From NCBI GenBank assembly GCA_017746715.1, contig JAGHZQ010000034.1, forward strand, positions 1 to 64,000: a stretch of DNA of 64,000 nt. The letters are read 5' to 3'. Numbering within the stretch: position 1 is the stretch's first letter; every line of letters starts with the position of its first letter. Source of the stretch: Cyanobacteria bacterium SBLK (lineage in GTDB: Bacteria; Cyanobacteriota; Cyanobacteriia; Cyanobacteriales; Spirulinaceae). The notes beneath the pieces were generated by a model. It was given only the letters and a program-made list of their open reading frames with translations. It was not told the origin of the DNA and did not search any database. Of the stretch, positions 18,264 to 28,117 are shown one piece after another. The position numbers and the translations under genes are program-made.

Positions 18264-19132
18264 TGATAAGTCTACCCATTCCAACCAAAAAAATAGATTT
18301 ACTGATCCGTCAGTGGGGAAAAGCCGCATTATGGTTGAATTCTATCTTGGCTTTTTTCTTTCTCTATGCCCCGATTATAATTCTGATTATCTATTCTTTT
18401 AATCAATCGCGATCGAATGCAATTTGGCGAGGATTTACCCTCAGTTGGTATCTCGATCTTTTGGCAGGTTTGCTCGGGACGGGTACCCCAACCAATATGC
18501 AAATTTGGGATGCTCTGGGAAATAGTCTCATTATCGGAGGAGTTTCGACAATTTTAGCGACAATTTTAGGGACGGCAATTGGTTTGGGGATGGAGCGATT
18601 TCGCTTTCCGGGACGCACGATGTTAGAAGGATTGCTCTTTCTTCCCATCGTTATTCCCGATATTACAATGGGAATCTCCCTACTCATCTTTTTCAGCGTT
18701 CTCTTTCAGTTGCTAGAAGCGATTACTGGCGTTCGCTTGGTTTTAGGACTGTCCACTGTTATTATCGGCCATGTATCCTTTAATATTTCTTATGTTGCCG
18801 TGGTCGTGCGATCGCGAATTGCCGAACTCGATCCCGCTCTAGAAGAAGCTGCATCGGATTTAGGAGCAAATGAATGGAAAACCTTTCAACGCATTACCTT
18901 ACCTTTAATTGCTCCCGGAATTCTCAGTGGTGCGTTACTTGCCTTTACCTTATCCTTAGATGATTTCGTGATTACTTTTTTCACGAATGGAGTGGGTTCG
19001 ACAACCCTCCCTGTTTTCGTCTATGGAATGATCAAAATCTCCATCACTCCAGCCATTAATGCGATCTCGACAATTATGCTTTTGCTTTCCGTCGGTATCG
19101 TCATTTCTTCTTTAGCCCTGCAACGACGTTAA
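18263..19132 (+). CDS. potC: spermidine/putrescine-type ABC permease PotC
   Basis: 289 residues, six helices, EAA loop LEEAASDLGANEWKTFQRITLPLI. The SFNQSRSNAIWRGFTLSWYL start and SLDDFVITFFTNG segment are PotC/PotI features. It starts on the last base of the potB stop, so the two permeases are coupled. It is followed 78 bp later by the first of two solute-binding protein genes. Confidence 0.9.
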   Translation: MISLPIPTKKIDLLIRQWGKAALWLNSILAFFFLYAPIIILIIYSFNQSRSNAIWRGFTLSWYLDLLAGLLGTGTPTNMQIWDALGNSLIIGGVSTILATILGTAIGLGMERFRFPGRTMLEGLLFLPIVIPDITMGISLLIFFSVLFQLLEAITGVRLVLGLSTVIIGHVSFNISYVAVVVRSRIAELDPALEEAASDLGANEWKTFQRITLPLIAPGILSGALLAFTLSLDDFVITFFTNGVGSTTLPVFVYGMIKISITPAINAISTIMLLLSVGIVISSLALQRR

Positions 19133-19209
19133 AATCTATAATACAATGACCGTAAAGACAGTGTCTGCTTCTACTCATTCTCATTTCTTGCGTTGACGAG
19201 GACTAAATC

Positions 19210-20295
19210 ATGAAAAAATTGCTAATTCTAATGCTTTTGTTTATTTTCGGCTTGTTTATCCCGTTCGGATGTACTGCAAATAGTCCCGATTCTGCTAATA
19301 CAAGAAATCATGAGAAAGCCGATACGGTTTTGAATATTTACAACTGGAGTGCTTATATCGACGAAGAAACCATTCCAGAATTTGAAGAAAAATTTAATGT
19401 CAAGGTTCAGTACGATACCTATGAAAGCCAAGAAGCATTACTGGCAAAAATTCAGCCCGGAAATCCGGGCTACGATCTTATCTTTCCGGGAGGAGATTAT
19501 GTAGAAAATATGATTGCTCAGGGATTATTAGAAGAACTCAATCACGATAATATTCCCAATCTCAAACATATTGACGATACCTTTATCGATACGGTTTTCG
19601 ATCCCGGAAATAAATACAGCATTCCCTATCAATGGGGAACAGTTGGCATTGCCTATGATGTTGAAGAAACAGGAAAGGAAATTAACAGTTGGAAAGACAT
19701 TTTCGAGCCTGAATATCAAGGAAAAGTCGCATTGCCAGATGATCCGAGAACGACGTTAGGGTTAACTTTAATATATTTAGGATACAATCCCAATACAACT
19801 GATGAAGGGGAAATTGCGAAAGCGAAAGATTTTCTCATTGCTAACAAAGACACGATTTCCACATTTTCTTTCTTCGGACAAAGGATCATCCTTCAAGAAG
19901 GAATTGATATTTCTATAGAAGATAATGGTGATATGTTTGACATTATGGAAGCAGATGAAAATATTCGCTATGTTATTCCCCAAGAAGGAACAATTATTTG
20001 GATGGATAATTTAGCCATTCCCAAAGATGCCCCCCATAAAGAATTAGCAGAAAAATTTATCAACTTCATTCTCGAACCGGAAGTGAGTGCAAGGATTTCT
20101 AACTATACTAAATTCGGTTCTCCCAATAAAACTGCTCGATCGGAAAAGTTACTGGCTAAAGAAGACTTAGAAAACCCTGTCATTTACCCTCCATCCAAAT
20201 ATTACAAGCTCTTACAATACGTAAACGATGTTGGCAGCGCTCTTGCCTTGTATGACCGAGCATGGACAGAAGTCAAAGTTGAGGTCGGAAGATAA
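19210..20295 (+). CDS. potD: PotD-like solute-binding lipoprotein, copy 1 (diverged)
   Basis: 361 residues. Lipobox LFIPFGC gives a lipid-anchored periplasmic protein. It is a paralogue of the next gene (roughly 65-70% identical by eye). The polyamine-binding fold is clear: LNIYNWSAYIDEETIPEFEE, YSIPYQWGTVGIAYD, TIIWMDNLAIPKDAPHKELA. Two ligand-region segments have changed relative to copy 2 and E. coli PotD: the Trp expected in the IxW(S/N)G segment is Asp (ISIEDNGDMF), and the DTGQDL loop has become FFGQRI. Ligand affinity or specificity is therefore likely altered. The 5' leader (GACGAGGACTAAATC before the ATG) is duplicated with copy 2. Confidence 0.85.
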   Translation: MKKLLILMLLFIFGLFIPFGCTANSPDSANTRNHEKADTVLNIYNWSAYIDEETIPEFEEKFNVKVQYDTYESQEALLAKIQPGNPGYDLIFPGGDYVENMIAQGLLEELNHDNIPNLKHIDDTFIDTVFDPGNKYSIPYQWGTVGIAYDVEETGKEINSWKDIFEPEYQGKVALPDDPRTTLGLTLIYLGYNPNTTDEGEIAKAKDFLIANKDTISTFSFFGQRIILQEGIDISIEDNGDMFDIMEADENIRYVIPQEGTIIWMDNLAIPKDAPHKELAEKFINFILEPEVSARISNYTKFGSPNKTARSEKLLAKEDLENPVIYPPSKYYKLLQYVNDVGSALALYDRAWTEVKVEVGR

Positions 20296-20461
20296 GCAGC
20301 GCGTACTTGAAAGCTATCTGCGAATCCAGAGGACTGTTAAAATTAAAAGGGAAGTGGGTACGACAATAGAGGCAATTTCACGAGTTAATATGGCGATCGT
20401 AAAATAACCTTGGTGGTGCTTCTACCCGTTCTCTTGTTTTTATCTTGACGAGGACTAAATC

Positions 20462-21571
20462 ATGAAAAAAATTCTGATTCTAATGCTTTTGTTTGTTTTT
20501 GGCCTGTTCGTACCGTTCGGATGTACTACAAGCAATCCCGATGCGACCAATACGGCAAGTAATGGGACGGGAAATAATAGGAATGGAAATACCGAGACAG
20601 TTTTGAATGTTTATAACTGGTCAACGTATATTGACGAAGAAACCATCCCAGAATTTGAAGAAAAGTTTAATGTCAAGATACAATACGATACCTTTGAGAA
20701 TAACGAAGCATTGCTGGCTAAAATTCAACCCGGCAATCCGGGTTACGATATTATCGTTCCCAGTGGAGACTTTATAGAAAATATGATCGCTCAGGGACTG
20801 TTAGAAGAACTCAATCACGATAACATTCCCAATCTCAAACATCTCGACGCTCCCTTTATCGATCCCCCCTTCGATCCGGGGAACAAATATAGCGTTCCCT
20901 ATCAGTGGGGAACGATTGGTATTGGTTATAACATTGAAGCAACAGGAGGAGCGATCGCCAGTTGGAAAGAAATTTTTGATGCTAAATATAAAGGAAAAGT
21001 CGCATTAATGGAAGATCCCAGAGCAACATTAGGAATAGTTTTAATGTATTTGGGTTACGATCCCAATACAACTAATGAAAGTGAAATTGCCGAAGCAAGG
21101 GATTTTCTCATTGAGAACAAAGAAGTCGTAGCAACTTTTGCACCGGATACCGGACAAGATTTACTGAATCAAGGAGAAGTCGATATTGCGATTGAATGGA
21201 GTGGCGATATTTTCCAAATCATGGAAGAAAATGAAAATATTCGCTATGTTATTCCCGAGGAAGGCACTATTATTTGGACGGATAATTTAGCGATTCCTAA
21301 AGATGCACCACACAAAGAATTAGCCGAACAATTTATTAACTTTATTCTCGAACCGGAAGTGAGTGCAAGAATTTCTAATTATGTCAAGTACGGTTCTCCC
21401 AACAAAACCTCCCGCGAAGAAAACCTACTCGAACAAGAAGATTTAGAAAACCCCGGAATTTACCCGCCACCCGAAACATTTAAGAAGTTGAAATATGCGA
21501 ACGATCTAGGTAAAGATACTGCTTTGTACGACCAAGCCTGGACTGAAGTCAAAGTAGCAACGGGAGGATAG
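20462..21571 (+). CDS. potD: PotD-like solute-binding lipoprotein, copy 2
   Basis: 369 residues, lipobox LFVPFGC. It keeps the likely ligand contacts missing in copy 1: IAIEWSGDIF (Trp equivalent to the ring-stacking Trp of PotD) and TIIWTDNLAIP (Trp and Asp). It delivers spermidine/putrescine-like substrates to PotBC. The same Shine-Dalgarno leader as copy 1 precedes it, and a 166-bp spacer separates the copies. This is the better candidate for the working receptor of the system. Confidence 0.88.
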   Translation: MKKILILMLLFVFGLFVPFGCTTSNPDATNTASNGTGNNRNGNTETVLNVYNWSTYIDEETIPEFEEKFNVKIQYDTFENNEALLAKIQPGNPGYDIIVPSGDFIENMIAQGLLEELNHDNIPNLKHLDAPFIDPPFDPGNKYSVPYQWGTIGIGYNIEATGGAIASWKEIFDAKYKGKVALMEDPRATLGIVLMYLGYDPNTTNESEIAEARDFLIENKEVVATFAPDTGQDLLNQGEVDIAIEWSGDIFQIMEENENIRYVIPEEGTIIWTDNLAIPKDAPHKELAEQFINFILEPEVSARISNYVKYGSPNKTSREENLLEQEDLENPGIYPPPETFKKLKYANDLGKDTALYDQAWTEVKVATGG

Positions 21572-21646
21572 AAAAGTAACGTATTTTTAAATTCTTTTCT
21601 TTCTAGAGAGAAGATGGTTAAAATTAAATAGGAACAGGGCAAAATA

Positions 21647-22786
21647 ATGGATGCAGTTCAATTAATTAATGTCTCGAAGGTTTTTCAAGGGCAAAATAAT
21701 CGCGAAGTTGTGGCGGTTAACGATGTTACCCTCGATATTCGAGAAGGCGAATTTTTCTCGCTGTTAGGATCTTCGGGATGCGGCAAAACGACGATTTTAC
21801 GAACGATCGCCGGGTTTGAATTACCGACATCGGGACAAGTTTGCATTCACGGGGAAGCGATGGGCGATCGCCCGCCTTTTCATCGTCCGGTGAATACGGT
21901 TTTTCAAAATTATGCCCTCTTCCCCCATCTAACAGTAGCCAAAAATGTTGCCTTTGGGTTGGAAATGGACGATCTTCCGAAAGCAGAAATCCGCAGTCGT
22001 GTAGGGGATGTACTCGCTTTAGTTAAACTCAACGGTTTAGAAGATCGCCGTCCCCGACAGCTTTCGGGAGGACAGCAACAGCGCGTGGCTTTGGCGAGAG
22101 CTTTAGTGAAAAAGCCGGAGGTCTTATTATTTGACGAGCCTTTAGGAGCGCTGGATCTCAAACTCCGAAAGGAAATGCAGATCGAACTCAAACAGATGCA
22201 ACAGCAGGTTGGCATTACTTTTATTTATGTCACCCACGATCAAGAAGAAGCCCTCACCATGTCCGATCGCATTGCCGTGTTGAGTGACGGACGGGTATTG
22301 CAAGTCGGAACGCCGACGGAAATCTACGAACGTCCCAACTGTCGCTTTGTGGCGGATTTTATTGGGGAAAGTAACTTTTTAGTCGGGCGGGTTATCGAAT
22401 GGCAGCTTGGAGGAGCGATCGTTTTGGTAGATGAAGAGTTACCCATTTCCGTTCCTTATGAGTCGGAACTTCCCGCAGGCAAAATCGTAACTCTCGTCAT
22501 TCGTCCGGAACGAGCGACCATTCATCCAGAAAACTATCTCGATGAGAAGGGTTTATTGGGAACGGTTGAGGAGGTTGTTTACTTGGGAACGGATACTCGT
22601 TTTATCGTACGTTTAACCTCACAGACATTTATCTCCATTCGACGGCAGAACTTATATCGAAATAACTTAAATTCTTTTTCAATTGGAGAAAGGGTGCGAA
22701 TTCGAGTTGCACCGGATAGCATTCGTATTTTAGAAGAAGGGGCATCCAGTCCGGAACGATTAAAAATGACTTCCAATCCGGTTTAA
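21647..22786 (+). CDS. potA: spermidine/putrescine-type ABC ATPase PotA
   Basis: 379 residues. Walker A GSSGCGKTT, signature LSGGQQQR, Walker B VLLFDEPLGALD and the switch His in YVTHDQEEAL are all present, followed by a C-terminal TOBE-type regulatory domain (about 240-350). It powers the PotBCD importer encoded upstream. The gene ends 5 bp from the end of the convergent PP2C gene. Confidence 0.92.
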   Translation: MDAVQLINVSKVFQGQNNREVVAVNDVTLDIREGEFFSLLGSSGCGKTTILRTIAGFELPTSGQVCIHGEAMGDRPPFHRPVNTVFQNYALFPHLTVAKNVAFGLEMDDLPKAEIRSRVGDVLALVKLNGLEDRRPRQLSGGQQQRVALARALVKKPEVLLFDEPLGALDLKLRKEMQIELKQMQQQVGITFIYVTHDQEEALTMSDRIAVLSDGRVLQVGTPTEIYERPNCRFVADFIGESNFLVGRVIEWQLGGAIVLVDEELPISVPYESELPAGKIVTLVIRPERATIHPENYLDEKGLLGTVEEVVYLGTDTRFIVRLTSQTFISIRRQNLYRNNLNSFSIGERVRIRVAPDSIRILEEGASSPERLKMTSNPV

Positions 22787-22791
22787 CCCTG

Positions 22792-24915
22792 TCATTCTTC
22801 GGTTTCCTCAATTGGCATCAACCAAGGAGGCAAGATATTCTCGCCGCGATCGAGACGGCCTTTCAGGTAAACGGCAGCTGCGCTAATGGTGGCTAAAAAG
22901 AAAATTGCAACGGCGATCGCCAACCAATTCAGACGATACGTTGGCGTTATCATGCGTTTTCTTTCTTCTGCTGTCAAATCGTCTTCAATATCTACATCCT
23001 CAAAGAGAGAATCAATATCCTTCTCCGATTCGATCTTGACTGGTTCTGGCAAGTCATCCGGATCGATAGACGGCATGGAATAGCTCACTCGTTCTTCTTC
23101 CCAGACTTCCTCTCGTATTTCTCTTTCCCGCTCGAGTTGGGGCGATCGCGTTTCGGGTTCTGGCTCTGAAGGGGTCTCTGGGATTTCCGGCGGCAGTTGC
23201 GATCCCACCCAACCCTTGCCATTGATGCCGTTGCTCGGTTCGAGCGGCAAGGGGCTGTCGAGTTCGGGGGGAATCTCTTTGGCTTCGCGAGGGAGCTCGA
23301 CCGTCTCGACGGCTTCTGGATAAGCTGAAGAAACGCCATACAGGGCAGCAACAATCGAGGTATTATCGTGACCGTTTTTTTGATTGGCCAGTTTAATGAG
23401 ATATTCCACCGCACTTTCTAAACTTTGCCGTCCGGCGAGGACATTGGAAGCAAACTCCTCCCAAGATCGTTCCAGCAGGCGATTGTCGCTCAATCCATCA
23501 GAACAAAGCAGCAAAATCCCATCCTCCTCAATAATCAAGCGTTGAATGGTCGGACGCAAGCGATCGGCCTCTCGCGTTCCCAAGGCTTGGGTTAATGCCC
23601 CGGCATCGGGACGTTGGGCGGCGGTAACGGGAAGATTGCGGGCCAGTCGGATTTCTCGCGTGGTGACATCATCATCCACCGTTAGTAATTGACAATAATT
23701 TTCCGTAATCCAATAGGCGCGACTGTCGCCAACGTGAACCAGATACAGTTCGTGGGAGTTGCCCACCCCCAATTCCAAATTCACCACTTGTTGAGGCAAC
23801 TGCAAGGCCATCACTAAAGTTGTGGCCATGCGCCGCCGAGATTCTCGTTTTTGTTCGTCGTTGCGAAAACAGATCAAATTGTTAGCAATCCGCACGATCG
23901 CGATGAGTTGCTCCTCCACCAAATCCGGCGACATCAATTCCGGGTCTTCGACAGATTCGGCAAGAAGCGCGCGAATTTGCAGTTTTAGAGATTGAATAGC
24001 CAGTTGGCTGGCAATTTCCCCCCCCTCGTGACCGCCAATCCCATCGCAAATGACCATGAGATGAGAAAGGAGACTGCCGGGTTCTTGGATGCCATTGCGC
24101 GTGATTTCTTCAGGGGTGGGATAGTAACTGTCTTCATTGCTCAACTGTTGGGGGCCGGTGTCCGTCGCACTGGCAATTTGAATGCGGAGGGGCTTGCGAG
24201 CCGCTTGTTCGAGAAGGAGTTGATTGAGGGTTTTGCAGAGGGTTGTATAAGCGAGTCCATCTCGCTTTAACTCCGCCGCGATCGCTTCGAGTTTGGGGGC
24301 AATATCGGGACTGGCTTTGCGGGCGAGGGTTGTCCAGCTTTCCCCCAATTCGCGCAGGGTGACAATGGTGGCGGCTTTTGCCGTCGCAATGACGCCCCTA
24401 CGCGATCGCGGTTGGGAATTCCCCAAGCGTTCGCTATGGGTGAAGAGTTCCCGCAAGCGCAAGCGCCACCCTTCTACCCGTAAATTTTCTTCCACCAACA
24501 GAGAAGCCCCAACCCCGCGATCGCACAGAGGATTCCAGAGATTTAAAATTTGCCACAACCAGTAGGTTTGCCGCAATCCCGAAGCATCGATCCAAGCATC
24601 TTCAAGAGTGGGATAGAGAACGCCGCCATCGTCAACGGGAATATTATTGAGGAGTAAAATGGTGGAATTATTAAAGGCACAAATCCCGTAAATTTCCGGC
24701 AGATGCAGGCGATAAGGATAAAGGTGCAAATAAGGAAGATAATTTTCAGGAATGGGATTGGGTAGCAGGGGCGATCGCTCCGAATAAATATCCTGCCAAA
24801 TTTGCGGCGCAACGATTTTATATCTCCCATCAATGACATTGGGGGGAGAAAGTTGGGCGGCGATCGGACTGACGGCCCAGAGATAGGGATTGAGTTGAGG
24901 CTGGGAACGCGGCAT
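22792..24915 (-). CDS. PP2C-type Ser/Thr phosphatase, membrane anchored
   Basis: 707 residues. The central PPM catalytic domain (about 250-520) has SNEDSYY, the metal-binding MVICDGIGGHEGGE, YLVHVGDSRAYW, LLLCSDGLSD and GHDNTSIVA. The N-terminal 240 residues are a conserved-looking extension of unknown role, the region after 540 is acidic and proline-rich, and one membrane helix (LNWLAIAVAIFFLATISAAAVYL) lies near the C-terminus. It removes phosphate from Ser/Thr proteins and would counter Hanks-type kinases. No kinase gene is adjacent. Confidence 0.88.
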   Translation of the reverse strand: MPRSQPQLNPYLWAVSPIAAQLSPPNVIDGRYKIVAPQIWQDIYSERSPLLPNPIPENYLPYLHLYPYRLHLPEIYGICAFNNSTILLLNNIPVDDGGVLYPTLEDAWIDASGLRQTYWLWQILNLWNPLCDRGVGASLLVEENLRVEGWRLRLRELFTHSERLGNSQPRSRRGVIATAKAATIVTLRELGESWTTLARKASPDIAPKLEAIAAELKRDGLAYTTLCKTLNQLLLEQAARKPLRIQIASATDTGPQQLSNEDSYYPTPEEITRNGIQEPGSLLSHLMVICDGIGGHEGGEIASQLAIQSLKLQIRALLAESVEDPELMSPDLVEEQLIAIVRIANNLICFRNDEQKRESRRRMATTLVMALQLPQQVVNLELGVGNSHELYLVHVGDSRAYWITENYCQLLTVDDDVTTREIRLARNLPVTAAQRPDAGALTQALGTREADRLRPTIQRLIIEEDGILLLCSDGLSDNRLLERSWEEFASNVLAGRQSLESAVEYLIKLANQKNGHDNTSIVAALYGVSSAYPEAVETVELPREAKEIPPELDSPLPLEPSNGINGKGWVGSQLPPEIPETPSEPEPETRSPQLEREREIREEVWEEERVSYSMPSIDPDDLPEPVKIESEKDIDSLFEDVDIEDDLTAEERKRMITPTYRLNWLAIAVAIFFLATISAAAVYLKGRLDRGENILPPWLMPIEETEE

Positions 24916-24926
24916 GAGCTAGAGGC

Positions 24927-24985
24927 GGGGAGTGGGGGAGGATGGGGGAGATAGGGGAGATGGGGGAGCGGGGGAAGATGGGGGA
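24927..24985 (+). repeat. G-tract repeat upstream of the PP2C gene
   Basis: At least seven runs of four or five G separated by A/T-containing spacers (GGGGAGT, GGGGGAGGAT, GGGGGAGATA and similar). The stretch could fold into a G-quadruplex in the plus strand. It lies directly upstream of the minus-strand phosphatase start. The rest of the gap to 25325 holds nothing else I recognise. Confidence 0.6.
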
Positions 24986-25324
24986 GAAATCAGTAATACT
25001 TTAACTGTTAAGGTCTCTCTTAGGAAGAGCGATCGTGTCGATGCCAGCGATATCGTTCAAGTGGGTCATACCATATTTCTACATGCTAGGCTACAGGCCG
25101 GGAGGTCGGTGTTATAGTTGTGGTAAAGGTACAAATTCTCGGGGTTATTAGGATTTGGAGCGTACTTTCAGAGTTCTTTAACGCGATCTTCTCGGGAAAA
25201 AATCTAAAATTGAGGAACGACCCATTATGAAATGATCGCAATTCAGTAAAGTTGACAAGTATATCGCCCTTTTTCAGGGCATTCTAAGCCTAGACGTTAA
25301 TTCCCGATCGAATCCCCAAACGCT

Positions 25325-26248
25325 ATGTTTTCTCAATTCCTTCCCGCGCAACCGATCCTCGCGCAAACTGCTGCAACTCCTGCCAATCCTCCTCCGGCTG
25401 CTAACTCCCCCCAAAATTCCGGCAAATTGGGACAAATCGGACTGGTGATGAGTGGTGTCTTGTTTCTGGCTCTTGTTGGCGTTGTTGTATATGGCAAGTT
25501 CAAAATTTACGACAAATTCCAAAAAGATATCAAGTTTGAGAAATATAAATCCCAAGATTTGCAAAAGCGTCTCAAATTGGCATTGAAAACCATTCAAAAA
25601 ATGGAGACTAATCCCGATTTGATTCACTCGCGGGAATTTAACCTCGATTATTTGCGATTGCGGATGGATGAGGAAGTCTTTCACTATGCGATCGTCAACC
25701 AAATTAAAATTCGGGTCAAACAGTTGATTAGCGTTGCTTTGCGTCCCAATACCGCTCAACATCAAGTGGGAATTGCCGCAACCGGTCGTCAAGTTGATGA
25801 AACTTTTGATGTCACTTATGAAACGGAAACGCGAGGCAAGCGGGTGAAGCGAATTTTATTCCGGATTCAAGTCAAGATGACAAAATTGCCCACGCAATCC
25901 ACGTCGAGTACGATCAATCAGATTATTGACTGTATTGAAAAATTTCTCAGTCCCAATGCCGATCACGAAAATTGGCAACCGGCTATTCAAGGCAGAGTTG
26001 TCTTAATGGAGTGGGATCAAAAAGCCAAGCCGACTCCCATGTTAGTGTTAGAACAATCTGGAGATGGCGGTAATGTTAGTTTCCGTACCAATCCCAATCG
26101 CGCCAATAGCGGTAAAGGAGCGCCTCCTCCCCCGCCACAAGGAAGGCGGCCATCATCCCAAGGTTCGGGCAAGTCGGCAAGTGGCGCGAGGCGTTCTTCT
26201 TCTGCGGGGCGTTCTTCTTCTAAGCGGAGATCGTCGGCACGACGTTGA
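25325..26248 (+). CDS. conserved cyanobacterial-type membrane protein, function unknown
   Basis: 307 residues. The Pro/Ala-rich N-terminus (PANPPPAANSPQN) is followed by one membrane helix (IGLVMSGVLFLALVGVVVYG, about 40-60), then a charged coil (KFKIYDKFQKDIKFEKYKSQ) and a soluble domain. The last 50 residues or so are strongly basic and Ser-rich (RRSSSAGRSSSKRRSSARR). I do not recognise the family with certainty. It is convergent with the DevA-like gene. Confidence 0.65.
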   Translation: MFSQFLPAQPILAQTAATPANPPPAANSPQNSGKLGQIGLVMSGVLFLALVGVVVYGKFKIYDKFQKDIKFEKYKSQDLQKRLKLALKTIQKMETNPDLIHSREFNLDYLRLRMDEEVFHYAIVNQIKIRVKQLISVALRPNTAQHQVGIAATGRQVDETFDVTYETETRGKRVKRILFRIQVKMTKLPTQSTSSTINQIIDCIEKFLSPNADHENWQPAIQGRVVLMEWDQKAKPTPMLVLEQSGDGGNVSFRTNPNRANSGKGAPPPPPQGRRPSSQGSGKSASGARRSSSAGRSSSKRRSSARR

Positions 26249-26268
26249 TTCGGTTAGTTATTGACAGT

Positions 26269-26970
26269 TTAAGAAACGAATTTGGTAGCAATTTTTTGCT
26301 CTGAAAGTCGTCCGTCTTCCATGTGAACGAGGCGATCGGCAACATCGAGAATGCGATTGTCGTGGGTAACAATCAGAATCGTACATCCTTGTTCTCGCGC
26401 TAAGTTTTGCATGATCTCGACGACATCTCGCCCGGATTTGCTATCGAGGGCGGCGGTGGGTTCGTCGGCGAGTACCATTTTAGGATGGCTGACGAGGGCG
26501 CGAGCGATCGCGACGCGTTGTTTTTGTCCGCCAGAGAGGTGTGCGGGGTAATAATCGATCCGATCTGCCAAACCCACGGCGGAGAGCATGGTTATGGCGC
26601 GTTCTTTGGCTTGGCGGGACGAAATCCCCTCGTGCAGTTCGATTGACATTTGCACGTTTTGTCTGGCAGTGAGGGAATTTAATAAGTTATGAGCTTGAAA
26701 AATATAGCCAATATTGCGACGGATCGCCACCATGCGTTTTTTACCAGCCCCCACTAATTCTTGTCCGAAGACTCGCAGGCTTCCCGCTTGGGGCGATCGC
26801 AAGCCCCCCATAAGGGTGAGGAGGGTGGTTTTTCCCGATCCCGAGGGTCCTTTCATAATAATGACATCTCCCGATCGCAAGACGAGATCGATCTCAAATA
26901 AAATTTGTTTTCGCAGGGTACCTCGACCGAAGTAGTGATTGAGGTGGGAAATTTCCACAATGGGCTGCAT
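26269..26970 (-). CDS. DevA-like ABC transporter ATP-binding protein
   Basis: 233 residues from the ATG at 26970; a GTG at 26991 would add seven residues. The start MQPIVEISHLNHYFGRGTLR and GPSGSGKTTLLTLMGGLRSPQAGSL, then LSGGQKQRVAIARAL and LADEPTAALDSKSG are those of the DevA family of MacB/LolD-like ATPases, which work with DevB (adaptor) and DevC (permease) to export glycolipids or other envelope molecules. No devB or devC is nearby. The family occurs in cyanobacteria without heterocysts too, so it does not prove heterocyst formation. Confidence 0.82.
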   Translation of the reverse strand: MQPIVEISHLNHYFGRGTLRKQILFEIDLVLRSGDVIIMKGPSGSGKTTLLTLMGGLRSPQAGSLRVFGQELVGAGKKRMVAIRRNIGYIFQAHNLLNSLTARQNVQMSIELHEGISSRQAKERAITMLSAVGLADRIDYYPAHLSGGQKQRVAIARALVSHPKMVLADEPTAALDSKSGRDVVEIMQNLAREQGCTILIVTHDNRILDVADRLVHMEDGRLSEQKIATKFVS

Positions 26971-27053
26971 GAAGAGATTTTGAGGGGTCACTGTATCGAG
27001 TTTAGCAATTTATCGAGGGTTTGGAGCGATCGAGATCGCCGTTTATCCCTTGG

Positions 27054-28115
27054 CTAAAAATTGAGGGCGCTGATTTGTTTTAATGTTGCACTCATGACTG
27101 CATTGGTTTGTGCGGTTACGCTAAAGACTAATGCTTCTCGATAAATGCGTTGGGCGGGGTGGTCTTTTTGATTGGATCGTCCTCTCGAAACGGTGATGGC
27201 GGCTACACTGCATTGATGGCTTAAGGCGATCGCCCTAGCTCTTAATTCTAATTGTCGTTCTACCGATAAATCCTCGCGCTCTAGAGCCATTAAAATTTTC
27301 TGGCGACAATCGGTAAATTGTTCGTTGAGGGCGAGAAAACTCTCTGTAATTTCAGCTTGAGTTTTGCTGGCATTTTCGACAATATCCAAGCCCGATCGCG
27401 CGCATCCCAATAAAAAACAAGTCACGTTTAAAATACTTTGACGATCTTTTTTTTGCATCCAGTCTTGGGGTTGAATTGCAACGACTTTTTCTGAAGGGAT
27501 AAAATAGCGATCGCATTCTGCACTAACGGTATTGGTCGATGGCATTGCGGCTAAAGACATGAGGGCAGAAAAATGCAAATTTCCTTGGGAATCTGGCGAG
27601 AGCGGGATGAGAGCAAAGAGAATGCGATTGTCATCTAATCTGGCAGCGATCGCGGCTTCTTGAAAGAGATGATAGCCGCTAATCCAAGGAATATTACCCG
27701 ATATTTGATAGCCTCCAGACACTTGATTTGCGACTAAAACGGGTTGTCCCTGTCGCCGTAAATGAGAGTAACCTACGCCCACTAAAATTCGACCGCAACT
27801 CATATCGGGAAGATACTCGGCTTTTAAGTTTTCATTGTCTCCATTGGCAATAAAAGACCCTGCCGTTTGATGTTGAATTTGGGTAAAGGCTAATGTTCCG
27901 GAATATCGCGCCAATGTTTCTTGCACGGAGAAATAATCGAATTGTGCGATCGCTTTTCCGTTCCATCTTTGAGGAATTTTTAAACCCAACAGCGATCGTG
28001 TTCCCAACCCTGCCAATCCCTCCCGCAACACCTCTGTTTTTTCTTCCATTGCTTCGGGATTGGGGGCAGTTTTCAGATAATCTTGTATTTGTCGTTCTAG
28101 AACACAGAAAGTCAT
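27054..28115 (-). CDS. acyl-CoA dehydrogenase family-like protein
   Basis: 353 residues from the ATG at 28115; the reading to 28127 starts in heptamer repeats. The order of segments is that of acyl-CoA dehydrogenases: LGLKIPQRWNGKAIAQFDYF, ARYSGTLAFTQIQHQTAGSF, the flavin loop (SGGYQISGNIPWISGYHLF) and the helical C-terminal domain. The catalytic Glu region is not clearly conserved, so it may act on a non-standard substrate or not be a true dehydrogenase. It lies directly downstream of ccs1. Confidence 0.72.
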   Translation of the reverse strand: MTFCVLERQIQDYLKTAPNPEAMEEKTEVLREGLAGLGTRSLLGLKIPQRWNGKAIAQFDYFSVQETLARYSGTLAFTQIQHQTAGSFIANGDNENLKAEYLPDMSCGRILVGVGYSHLRRQGQPVLVANQVSGGYQISGNIPWISGYHLFQEAAIAARLDDNRILFALIPLSPDSQGNLHFSALMSLAAMPSTNTVSAECDRYFIPSEKVVAIQPQDWMQKKDRQSILNVTCFLLGCARSGLDIVENASKTQAEITESFLALNEQFTDCRQKILMALEREDLSVERQLELRARAIALSHQCSVAAITVSRGRSNQKDHPAQRIYREALVFSVTAQTNAVMSATLKQISALNF

Positions 28116-28117
28116 TT

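Noticed and set aside
26269..26970. Evidence for heterocyst formation from a DevA-like ATPase
   Set aside because: DevA-type ATPases occur in non-heterocystous cyanobacteria and no devB, devC, hgl or het genes are present here.
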